From Dipteris shenzhenensis (lineage: Eukaryota; Polypodiophyta; Polypodiopsida; Gleicheniales): 64,000 nt of DNA. Under the pieces are notes generated by a model, which saw nothing but the letters and a program-made list of their open reading frames with translations, did no database searches and was not told the DNA's origin. Each line of letters opens with the position of its first letter. Position 1 is the first letter of the stretch. A program made the translations under genes and the position numbers. Of the stretch, positions 53,037 through 62,834 are shown piece by piece. Where the stretch lies: the NCBI GenBank assembly GCA_047967505.1, contig CM106540.1; one strand, written 5' to 3'.

Positions 53037-54718
53037 CCATCCATACATGGAAGCACTATCTTTTGGGTGCAGATTTTACTGTTAAAACAGATCACCAAAG
53101 TCTGAGATACTTTTTGACTCAGACCAAACTTTCCGAGAAGCATATAAAATGGGCAAACATGCTGTCAATGTATCATTTTCAGATTGTCCATACTTCAGGA
53201 ATTCGGAACAGAGTGGCAGATGCCTTGTCCCGAAGACCCCAGGTCAATAATGTGACTATTGCTTATCATCAGGACCTAGAAGGCATGAGAGAGCAATATG
53301 CTAGTGATGCAAATTTTGGTGAGATTTTACAGCAAATGCAAGAGGGGCAATCCACCAGTCACTATTCCCTGAAAGATGGGCATCTAATGAAAGATGATTG
53401 CCTATCCATCACCCAGGAGATGAGGAAAAAGATTTTGTAGGAATGCCATGCACCTCCCTATGCTGGACATAGAGGAATTACAGCAACAACTCTAGCACTA
53501 GAGAGGTATTTCTTTTGGCCAAGGATGTGGAAAGATATACATCAGTTTGTTACTGAATGCCTTACGTGTCAGAAAGTGAAGTATGATAGACGGAAGGCAC
53601 CTGGCCTACTTATGTGTCTTCTCGTGCCTCAGGCACCATGGGAAAGTATTACAATGGACTTTATTTTTGATTTGGCAAGATCAAAGTCAGGGAATGATGG
53701 GACTATCATTGATACATTCAGCAAGCAAGCTCATTTCATTCCGGTTCGCAAAACCATAAATCATATGGCTAAGCTTTTCATGGCACAGATCTTTAAGCAT
53801 CATGGTATGCCTAAGTCCATTGTTAGTGATCGAGATCCCAGAATGACCAGTCTATTCTGGAGAGCTTTATTTAATAACATGGGGACGAATCTGAATTTTA
53901 ATTCTTCTTTCCATCCCCAGACAGATGGTCAAAGTGAAGTAGCAAATTCTACAGCATTGGATATGCTGAAATGCTACGTGGGTGACCAAGGTTCAGACTG
54001 GGAAAAGTACCTACCATTGGTAGAGTTTGCTTACAATAATATAGTACATAGCTCTACAACGAAAGCCCCTTTTGAGGTCATTTATGGGAAGGTGATTTTG
54101 CCACCTAGATTGAGGACCAAAGATGAAATATTTGCAGCTCATCAGTTTGTGAGAGACCTCCAGACAGCTTACAGCGAAGTCCGGACAGCAATCGAAAGGT
54201 CTCAAGAGAAACATAAAAGAGCTGCAGATAAGCATAGGAGACAGTTAGAACTCAAAGAAGGGGATTGGGTACTTTTGAAGTTTGAAAAAGCTAGGCTCCG
54301 CAAGTTTAAAGACAAACAAAAAGTGTATGCTAAGTTATCTCCCAGATACTATGGCCCTTTTAGGGTTACAGAAAGAATAAATGAGGTTGCATACAGGTTA
54401 GCATTGCTAGAGCATTGGAGGATTCACAATGCATTCCATGTGAGTCTTCTAAAGAAATTCCAAGGACCAGAGCCTACAGAACGAGTATCAGAGGATCCAC
54501 CAGAAGTGGATGAGCTGGAGGAGGTCCTTCAGCCAGAGGAAATTTTGTACCATACTGTACGTAAAGGCCTTCAAGGCAAGGAGTTTTAGAGGTATCTTGT
54601 AAAATTCAAGAATTATACGGCATTAGATGCCAAGTGGATGGACGAAAACATGTTATCCGACCATCCACAGCTTTTGGATGTTTACAAGGAAGCTTTTCAG
54701 TTGGGGTCAATTGAATAG
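53037..54718 (+). pseudogene. Gypsy D RNase H end, integrase and chromodomain-like tail
   Basis: Coding resumes after K with HTWKHYLLGADFTVKTDHQS, VHTSGIRNRVADALSRRPQV, the integrase zinc region (ECHAPPYAGHRG, CLTCQKVKYD), core (TIIDTFSKQAHFIPV, IVSDRDPRMTSLFW, HPQTDGQSEVANSTALDMLK), then the tail with AKLSPRYYGPFRV and RYLVKFKNYTALDAKWMDEN. One frame is kept throughout with stops at 53438 and 54587. The stop at 54716 lies 12 bases before the 3' LTR. The same region occurs inverted in I (55913-57590). Confidence 0.88.
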
Positions 54719-54730
54719 AAGCCGAGGGGA

Positions 54731-55592
54731 TGTCACCACAATGTAAATATCCTAAGTCAAAGTACAGTTGACCATTTATTTGATCATAATTAAAGAGTTT
54801 TATATGTGTTAATTATGGTCAAAGAGTTCTTTTAATGGTCAAAGGATTGACTACAGTCAAAGATACTTGACTCTAGTCAAGTAAACCTGACTTCGGTCGT
54901 GGAGACTTGGTTTATTACCGGTTAACCAAAGAACCACAGAGCTGACTACGGTCAGAGTGTGTTGACTTCGGTCAACGAGACTTGGCGTGCGCCAAGAGGG
55001 TTAACCACGGTTAACCAAGATGTGCCAACTTTGGCTGGAGAGACTTGGCTATAATTAAGACGCCTCGACCCTTGGTCAAAGCTCTTTAATTATAATCAAG
55101 AGTATTGACTCCTGTCAACCAGAGAATAAATGTATATTTTTATATTTGTTTAGGTGTGCACATGTATTCAGTGGGGACGCCCACCGTGACTAGAATTAGT
55201 CCACAGTGTGTTATTTGCATGCAAAGCGCTAACAATTAATGGGTGCCATGGTGGTACGCTTTAATTAATTGTTGCAGGTAATAGGAAGAGTTATTTTCCT
55301 AAGCGCGATGGGAGCCTAACAAGCATCTAGGAGGCGGTTCGTGTGACCAAGTGCTTTGAAGACTCCATAGTGGCCCATAGTGGCAGGTAATAGGACTTAG
55401 TTTAGATTTTAGACAAGTGGCATGTTGCCAATTTGAAATGAGCTTGAAGCACTTGTAATGAATCATTCAGGTTTTGGATTTTTATGTATCAGACAGCTCT
55501 ACGCTGAACTCTTGTAACAGATTCTCTCTTCAAGAAATAAAATACCTTCAGGGGGGTCCAGCCCGACATGTTGTCCTGGGCCCTAGCAGTGT

Positions 55593-55636
<44 letters not shown>

Positions 55637-55700
55637 CTTATGAGTTTTTCTGCAGATAATTACGAGCGTGAACATCCACGAGAGAGAGCTGGCGATTTCA
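54731..55700 (+). repeat. 3' LTR of Gypsy D
   Basis: 970 bp, partner of 42019-42977 but with about 15 bases lost near 54918 and a (GA)n tract expanded to about 20 units at 55594-55635. It ends gatttca at 55700 and abuts the inverted LTR remainder of I. Confidence 0.9.
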
Positions 55701-57830
55701 GTAGTGAACGCTCTTGGTAATAACCCAAGTCTCCCTGACCGAAGTCAGGTTTACTTGACCAGAGTCAAGTATCTTTGACCGTAGTCAATTCTTTGACCAT
55801 TAAAAGAACTCTTTGACCATAATTAAGACATATAAAACTCTTTAATTATGATCAAATAAATGGTCAACTGTACTTTGACTTAGGATATTTTGTGGTGACA
55901 TCCCCTCGGCTTCTAATCAGTTGACCTCAACTTAAAAGCTTGCTTGTAAACATCCAAAAGCTGTGGATGATCGGATAACATGTCTTCGTCCATCCACTTG
56001 GCATCTAATGCGGTATAATTCATGAATTTTACAAGATACCTGTAAAACTCCTTGCCCTGAGGGCCTTTGCGTACAGTATGGTACACAATTTGCTCTGGTT
56101 GAAGGACCTCCTCCAGCTCATCCACTTCTGGTGGATCCTCTAATATTGGCTCTGTAGGCTCTGGCCCCTGGAATTTCTTTAGAAGACTCACATGGAATGC
56201 ATTGTAAATCCTCCAATGCTCAAGCAATGATAACCTGTATGCAACCTCATTTAATCTTTGTGTAACCCTGAAAGGGCCATAGTATCTGGGAGATAACTTT
56301 GCATACACTTTCTGTTTGCCTTTAAACTTGCGGAGCCTAGCTTTTTCAAATTTCAAAAGTATCCAATCCTCTTCCTTGAGATCTAACTGTCTCCTATGCT
56401 TATCTGCAGCTCTGTTATGTTTCTCTTGAGACCTTTCGATTGCTATCCGGACTTGGCTGTAAGCTGTCTGGAGGTCTCTCACAAACTGATCAGCTGCAAA
56501 TATTTCATCCTTGGTCCTTTGGATAGGTGGCAGAATCACCTTCCCATAAATGACCTCAAAGGGGGCTTTCCCTGTAGAGCTGTGTACTGTATTATTGTAA
56601 GCAAACTCTACCAATGGTAGGTACTTTTCCCAGTCTGAACCTTGGTCACCCACGTAGCATTTCAGCATATCCAATGCTGTAGAATTTGCTACTTCACTTT
56701 GACCATCTGTCTGGGGATGGAAAGAAGAATTAAAATTCAGATTCGTCCCCATGTTATCAAATAAAGCTCTCCAGAATAGACTGGTCATTCTGGGATCTCG
56801 ATCACTAACAATGGACTTAGGCATACCATGATGCTTAAAGATCTGTGCCATGAAAAGCTTAGCCATATGATTTATGGTTTTGCGAACCGGAATGAAATGA
56901 GCTTGCTTGCTGAATCTATCAATGATAGTCCAAATCCCATCATTCCCCGACTTTGATCTTGGCAAATCAAAAATAAAGTCCATTGTAATACTTTCCCATG
57001 GTGCCTGAGGCACTGGAAGACACATAAGTAGGCCAGGTGCCTTCCGTCTATCATACTTCACTTTCTGACACATAAGGCAGTCAGTAACAAACTGATGTAT
57101 ATCTTTCCGCATCCCTGGCCAAAAGAAATACCTCTCTAGTGCTAGAGTTGTTGCTGTAATTCCTCTGTGTCCAGCATAGGGAGGTGCATGGCATTCCTCC
57201 AAAATTTTTTTACTCATCTCCTGGGTGATGCATAGGCAATCATCTTTCATTAGATACCCATCTTTCAGGGAATAGTGACTGGTGGATTGCCTCTCTTGCA
57301 TTTGCTGTAAAATCTCACCAAAATTTGCATCACTAGCATATTGCTCCCTCATGCCTTCTAGGTCCTGATGATAAGCAATAGTCACATTATTGACCTGGGG
57401 TCTTTTGGACAAGGCATCTGCCACTCTGTTCCGAATTCCTGGGGTATGGACAATCTGAAAATGATACATTGACAGCATGTTTGCCCATTTCATATGCTTC
57501 TCGGAAAGCTTGGTCTAAGTCAAAAAGTATCTCAGACTTTGGTGATCTGTTTTAACAGTAAAATCTGCACCCAAAAGATAGTGCTTCCATGTATGGATGG
57601 CATGAATTACAGCCAATAACTCTTTCTCATAGATTCCCAGATATCTTTTTGCTTCCCGGAGTCTCCTGCTCTCATAAGCCACTACATGACCATTCTGATG
57701 CAATGCAGCCCCAACACATTCCCCACAAGCATCACAATCCACATCAAATGGTTGATACAAATCTGGGACGATTAAGATTGGCTCTGTAGTCAGCCTCTCC
57801 TTGAGTGTGGTGAAGGCTGTCTTCTGCACA
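55701..57830 (-). mobile_element. Ty3/Gypsy retrotransposon I, visible inner part
   Basis: 55701-55901 is the inner part of I's 3' LTR (outer part 41243-42018 before D). pol follows on the minus strand to about 57830, where hAT element H is inserted. The 5' half of I would lie beyond H and F, outside the window. Same family as B and D. Confidence 0.85.
55913..57829 (-). pseudogene. Gypsy I RNase H, integrase and chromodomain-like tail
   Basis: Two minus-strand open pieces in the same frame (57829-57515 and 57493-55913) are separated by one stop near 57514. They hold the RNase H (VDCDACGECVGAALHQNG, IYEKELLAVIHAIHTWKHYL), the integrase zinc region (ECHAPPYAGHRG, CLMCQK), core (WTIIDRFSKQAHFIPV, IVSDRDPRMTSLFW, DGQSEVANSTALD) and the tail with RYLVKFMNYTALDAKWMDED. 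It is the best preserved pol of this family in the window, but it is cut off at 57829 by H. Confidence 0.9.
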
Positions 57831-58179
57831 ATTATGCTGAAACGCGTTTCAGAGCCCAGCCAGGCCTGAAACGCCGTTTTAGAGAAGCTCCGTTTCCTGA
57901 AACGCGTTTCAGGGTCATACTCTCTCCATCCTCAAGGTTTTCCAGCCCTCCTTCAGCCCCATTCACTCCTTTCCTCTCCTTTCTCTCTTGCAGCCTGCTT
58001 CAGCCCTCCATCATCATCTACTCCCCTCCAGGCTCCAGCCCTCCTTCAGCCCTCTTTCAGCCCCCTCTTTCAGCCTTCTGTTCCCTCCTCTTTCAGGCCC
58101 CACTTTCAAGTTTCAGCCCTCTCTTTCAACCCTTGGCTCTCTTTGCAGTTTCAGCCCGCCTTTCAAGCAACAAGCTTCC
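57831..58179 (+). repeat. Left end of hAT element H: palindromic subterminal repeats and CT-rich tract
   Basis: The 16-bp palindrome ctgaaacgcgtttcag occurs twice exactly 60 bp apart, with a variant between. 57940-58140 is made of cagccctcc/ttcagccc phrases. The exact transposon end is not certain. Confidence 0.6.
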
Positions 58180-60090
58180 ATGGCTTCAAGACACCCTACC
58201 CCTGAGTCTCATTCGAGGTACAATTCACCCAATCAGATTTTTGGTGGAGTCAAGTCGATCTCCTGGGTGCCTACGACTCCAAGAAAGGAGGCACTTGCAA
58301 GTTCATGTGCAGGCTTTGTGGATTGAAAAGAGGTGGGATTCTTGATAGGGTGAAGGCCCATCTTCTTGGCATCAAGGGAGAGGGGATTACGATATGCAAT
58401 GAAATATCTGAGGAAGAGAAAGCAAGGTTGGCACGAGAGGTCGAGGCATTTCCTTCCGCGAAGAAAGGTAGGACTATGGCATCCACTGGTGGAGGAGCTA
58501 CTTCAGGTGCTCATATGGCTACTGCAAAAAGGAGTCCTCTTCCCTCTGCTGCTGCTACTACAATTTCATCTTCTGGGAGTGCACATGTTCTTGGAGCTAC
58601 AGGTTCTACTCCTACTGCATCTCCTTCACCTCTCCCACCTACACGAAGGCAAAGCATCCTTTATACTGCATGGCATCCACAAAGGAAGGCACAGGTAGAT
58701 GCAGCCGTGGCCCGTTTCTTTTACTAGAATGGGATTAGTTTCAATGTGGCACGGTCCGCTTATTTCAAGGAGATGGTGACTGAAATTACAGCCTTTGGGC
58801 CCACATACACCCCTCCCACTTTTGATACATTGAGGGGAAAGCTTCTAGAGGATGAGGTGAAGGCAGTTGATGAGGCCATTCAGCCTGTTAAGGAGAAATG
58901 GCATAAGTATGGGGTCACTTTGGTAGTAGATGGCTGGAGTGATGTACGTATTGGATCACTAGAGGGTATTTTGGCATATTGCAGAGGATCTTCTTTGTAC
59001 ATACACTCCATAGAGTGCGGAGTACAACAAAAAACAGCAAATGTTTTGATGCAGATGTGGGCAGATGCAGTGGAGTATGTGGGCCCGTCTAATGTTGTGC
59101 AGTTGGTTTCAGATGGTGAAAATACCAATAGGGCTGCAGGTGCATTATTGGAATAAAGGTACCCCCATATTCAATGGAGTTCTTGTGTTGCCCATTGTTT
59201 GAATAATTTGTTGAAAGACATTGGCAAATTACCTTGGGTAAAAATTGTAATTGATAATGAAAGAGAGATAGTTGGGTTCATTACACGGCATCATTTTTCT
59301 CTCTTTGTATCACACCTATGCAAGAAAGGAGCTTTTGAAGTATGCAGAGACAAGGTTTGCATGCAATTATATGATGCTTCACAGACTCATTGAAATGAGA
59401 CTTGCTCTTAAGCAGGTTGTGGCAAGCCCACAATGGGATGCATGGCCCACTTCAAAGCAGGCTCTTGGGATATTGGTGTACGATTTGTGTATAGGCAGCG
59501 ATGACTTTTGGGCTGATGCATCACACTTGTATGACTTGTGTAAGCCGATTGTCTTGTTGCTAAAAAAGGTTGATGGAGACATGCCTTTTATTGGCAAAGT
59601 ATATGAGGGGATGGATTGTATGATAGAAAATATCAGAGTGTTAGAGAAAGATCCCCACAGGTTGAAAGAGCTGGAGGACTTGGCTGTGACCAGGTGGAAT
59701 CAATACTACTCTCCCATTCATGCGGCTGCATTTGTGTTGGACCCAGAGTTTCAACACAAGGCAACTGCACAACAAAGTGATGCAGAGGTGGTCCGTGGTT
59801 GGAACCTCACTCTTCAGAAGATGGTGCAAATGCCAGAGGCTCGCCGGACAGTGAAGGACCAGCTCGCCAATTACCGCAATAAGGAGGGCATATTTGGATG
59901 GCCAGATGCCTAGCATGACAGGTAATCCTAACTCATTTAAATTCTTAAATTTTACTATTTAATGATTCATAATTTTCAGATTTCATGAGGTTTGCCATAT
60001 ATCTGAATTTTATGATCTTTTAAATTTCAGATTTCGAGTTGGGTCTGTTACATGGTGGGAGGATTATGGAGCTGATTCCCCACAGCTTCA
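58180..60090 (+). pseudogene. hAT transposase (BED finger, DUF659, hAT C-terminal)
   Basis: ATG 58180 opens MASRHPTPESHSRYNSPNQI. One frameshift near 58285 precedes the BED-type zinc finger (KFMCRLCGLKRGGILDRVKA, HL, then GITIC). DUF659 follows (YFKEMVTEITAFGPTYTPPT, WHKYGVTLVVDGWSDVR, YVGPSNVVQLVSDGENTNRA, WSSCVAHCLNNLLKDIGKLP), with stops at 58725 and 59154. After another frameshift near 59330 come KQALGILVYDLC, ELEDLAVTRWNQYYSPIHAA and FVLDPEF. A GT-AG intron at 59922-60030 joins to FRVGSVTWWEDYGADSPQL, the conserved hAT end, which F's LTR truncates. It cannot make transposase. Confidence 0.87.
59922..60030 (+). other. Intron in the hAT transposase gene
   Basis: gacag|gtaatc at 59921/59922 and tttcag|atttcg at 60030/60031. 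Splicing restores the frame of the FRVGSVTWWEDYG motif. The AT-rich body is intron-like. Confidence 0.7.
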
Positions 60091-60355
60091 TGAAGGAGGT
60101 GGAGAGAGTGAGAGCTAGAGAGAGTGAGAGAGTCGAAAGCTTAGAAGCTGTAGTTGCAAAATAGAGTGTAAAAGAGTACAACACAAAGTAGAGTTGATAA
60201 GGTTTTGTCATAGTGACAAAACCTTAGTAGTCACTAACCATAGTTAGTGAACTAACTGCAGTTAGGGGGAAAAACCTCTAAATGAGGGAAAAGTGCCCCT
60301 AACTAACTTATTATATTACATTGGTCACTGCTGAATTATATCTATAATTCCAACA
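60091..60355 (-). repeat. 3' LTR of Copia F
   Basis: About 265 bp. On the minus strand it begins tgttggaattatag and ends ccttca. It contains the palindromic block ggttttgtcatagtgacaaaacc (60200-60222) and matches E's LTR. Confidence 0.82.
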
Positions 60356-60390
60356 CCCCCCTGCAGTGCCAATGTCATGTACAAGGCTGA

Positions 60391-62823
60391 TCAATCACCA
60401 AATGGATATAAGTTCAGGGCACTGCGAAATGCCTCGAACTTCTCACGTGGTAGTGCTTTGGTGAAAATATCTGCAACGTTGTCATGTGTGGACACAAAGA
60501 TCATACTGATCTCTCCTGCATGCAACTTCTCTCTGACGTAGTGATAGTGAACCTCAATGTGCTTCGTGCGAGCATGAAACACTGGATTCTTTGCCACTGC
60601 AATGGCACTCTGACTATCAGTGAGAATTGGAGAAGGACCCTCCAAAGACAGATGAAGATCAGCAAATAAACGTCTCAGCCAGACACATTCAACTGTTGCT
60701 GTGAAAGCTGCCCTGTACTCAGCTTCACATGATGAGGTAGCCACTGTAGATTGTTTCTTGCTCAGCCATGAAATGCAAGATTTTCCCAAAAAGAAACAAT
60801 TGCCACTAGTGGACTGCCTAGTGTCATAATCACCAGCCCAATCTGAATCACTGTAGGCATGCATCTGCAAGTCACCCCCCCTGGGAAATAGTAAGCCAAA
60901 AGACTTGGTGCCTTGCAAATAACGGAAGATGCGCTTAACTGCCTGCCAATGCATAGTTTTGGGGCTGTGCATGTACCTGCTCACCTGAGATACTGCAAAC
61001 TGAATATCAGGCCTAGTATTGCAGAGATATATGAGGCATCCAACAGCTTGACTGTAAAGTGTGGCATCAACTGATTCTCCTACATCATGCATTGTGAGTT
61101 TCAGCCCCGGTTCCATAGGAGTAGATATGGGCTTACACTCTTGCATGTTAAATCTGTCTAAAAGTTTCTGAACATACTTGGACTGAGACATAACAGTGCC
61201 ACGTCTCTCATGAGAGAACTGGATCCCCAAATAAAAATGAAGCAGCCCCAAATCTGACATATCAAAGTGGGTCTGCAAATCAGTTTTGAAATCTGCAATT
61301 TTGTCGTCATTGGACCCTGTGAGCAGTAAGTCATCAACATAAAGAAGGATGACTAATATTTCCCCCCCATCCATCTTGATGTAGAGGGTGCTCTCAGTAG
61401 GACTATTGTGCAGCCCCTTGCTGGTCAAAAAGGCATGTATCTTGGCATACCATGCACGAGGGGCCTGTTTCAGCCCATATAAAGCTTTATTAAGCTTGCA
61501 GACTTGAAGTGCATTTGCTGTAATTCCAAAACCCGGAGGTGGTTTGACATACACCTCTTCCAGCAAGTCCCCATTTAAGAAGGCTGTTTTGATGTCCAAC
61601 TGATGAACATTCCACTCAAAATGTGCAGCCATTGCAATTACGGATCGGATGGTAGTAATCCGGGATGTAGGAGCAAAAGTCTCCTCATAATCTATGCCCT
61701 TTTTCTGAGCATAGCCTTTAGCAACCAGCCTGGCTTTATATCTGTCAATGGAGCCATCTGGCTTCCGTTTGACTTTAAATACCCATCGTGTGCCAATAGC
61801 ATGTTTACCCTGTGGCAAGTCCACAACATCCCAAGTCTGATTTTTTGCAATGGACTGCAACTCATCGTGCATGGCATTCATCCAATGCACATTACCTTGT
61901 GCCTCTTCAAATGTGGCAGGCTCCTCTTCATCAAGGAGAGTACCTGCATATGCTGATTCCACTGAATTAGCACCTTCCATGTGCCTTGCTGCACTGCGAG
62001 TCCTGCCAGGTAACGGAGCATCAAGTTTACTCTCCCGGAGAGTCTGTAACAGCCAGTTTGGGACTGTTTTTGCTGCATGAATGTCTGCAATTTCTTGCTG
62101 TACCACTTGTTCCACTTCCTGTGGAGGAGGCATGACATCCCTTGGCGGAACTGAAGCATTTGAAGGTTGCTGTAAATTCTGATTTGGATCAGAAAAATCA
62201 GCAGGGGAACCCAAAGCAATGGGTAGCAACCCTTGAAAGACATCTTCTGAAGGTGAAGGCATTTGAAAATCAGCCTGAGTGTAAGCTGAATTTTCAGAAA
62301 ATATCACATCTCTACTTACAATGATTTTGCGTGTAGCAGGATTGTAGAGACGATACCCCTTGCTTTCTGCACTGTATCCAACAAATATGCATTTGATGGC
62401 TTTATCTGACAATTTGTGCCTAAATTCAACTGGCACATGTGCATAGGCAAGGCATCCAAAGACTCGGAAGTGATCCACTGAAGGCTTCCTGTCATTCCAG
62501 ACCTCAAAAGGAGTTTTTGTTTTTAAAGCCTTAGTGGGAGCCCTGTTCAAATTGGCACACATCAAACCCTCTAACCAGAATTTATGAGGCATGTGTTTGC
62601 TTTTCAGCATACATCTGTCCATCTCCATGAGGGTTCTATTTTTCCTCTCAGCTTTGCCATTTTGCTGAGGGGTCAGCTTGACTGTGAGCTGATGCACAAT
62701 ACCCTTTTGTTTGAGAAAAGCATCAAATTCTGGAGATAGGTATTCCCCACCTCTATCCGTGCGTAATGTCTGTATCTTGAGCCCTGTTTCATTTTCAACC
62801 ATGGCTGAAAAGTGTTTAAACAA
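60391..62823 (-). pseudogene. Copia F Pol, part two: integrase end, RT, RNase H (810-codon ORF)
   Basis: Uninterrupted minus-strand frame with LRTDRGGEYLSPEFDAFLKQ and KAERKNRTLMEMDR (second Asp and Glu of the DDE triad), RYKARLVAKGYAQKKGIDYE, HQLDIKTAFLNGDLLEEVYV, ILLYVDDLLLTGS (YVDD near 61335), GCLIYLCNTRPDIQFAVSQV, YSDSDWAGDYDTRQSTSG, CEAEYRAAFTATVECVW, LTDSQSAIAVAKNPVFHART and DNVADIFTKALPREKF. All RT and RNase H catalytic residues are present. It is separated from the upstream part only by the 13-bp duplication frameshift, so it is classed as broken although each domain is intact. Confidence 0.92.
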
Positions 62824-62834
62824 AGTGTTTAAAC
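62809..62834. repeat. 13-bp tandem duplication, frameshift in Copia F pol
   Basis: aaagtgtttaaac is present at 62809-62821 and again at 62822-62834. E has the unit once at the homologous place (about 27586). Since 13 is not a multiple of three, it breaks the integrase frame. Confidence 0.92.

Larger units (their letters stand above)
42019..55700 (+). mobile_element. Ty3/Gypsy retrotransposon D, inserted in the LTR of I, interrupted by K
   Basis: LTRs are 42019-42977 and 54731-55700, both tgtcacc...gatttca. The flanking pentamers are gtagg and gtagt, an imperfect duplication. PBS, leader, gag and pol follow in order. K (47425-53036) sits in the RNase H coding region. The LTRs differ at roughly 4 percent plus indels by my count. 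Multiple stops and frameshifts kill the element. Same family as B and I. Confidence 0.9.
57831..60090 (+). mobile_element. hAT DNA transposon H, 5' part, decayed
   Basis: A BED zinc finger, DUF659 domain and hAT C-terminal dimerisation motif occur in order on the plus strand between the broken pol of I and the LTR of F. At its left end, two copies of ctgaaacgcgtttcag (57837-57852, 57897-57912) and one degenerate copy (57866-57882) look like subterminal repeats. The right end and the 8-bp target duplication are beyond F and outside the window. Confidence 0.8.

Noticed and set aside
55594-55635. Long (GA)n tract as a functional GAGA element
   Set aside because: The 5' LTR of D has only a short tract at the same place; this is ordinary microsatellite expansion.
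53042-57590. D/I inverted arms as an assembly artefact or segmental duplication
   Set aside because: The arms differ at many bases, have different stops, and each is joined to its own LTR, so they are two separate insertions of one family.
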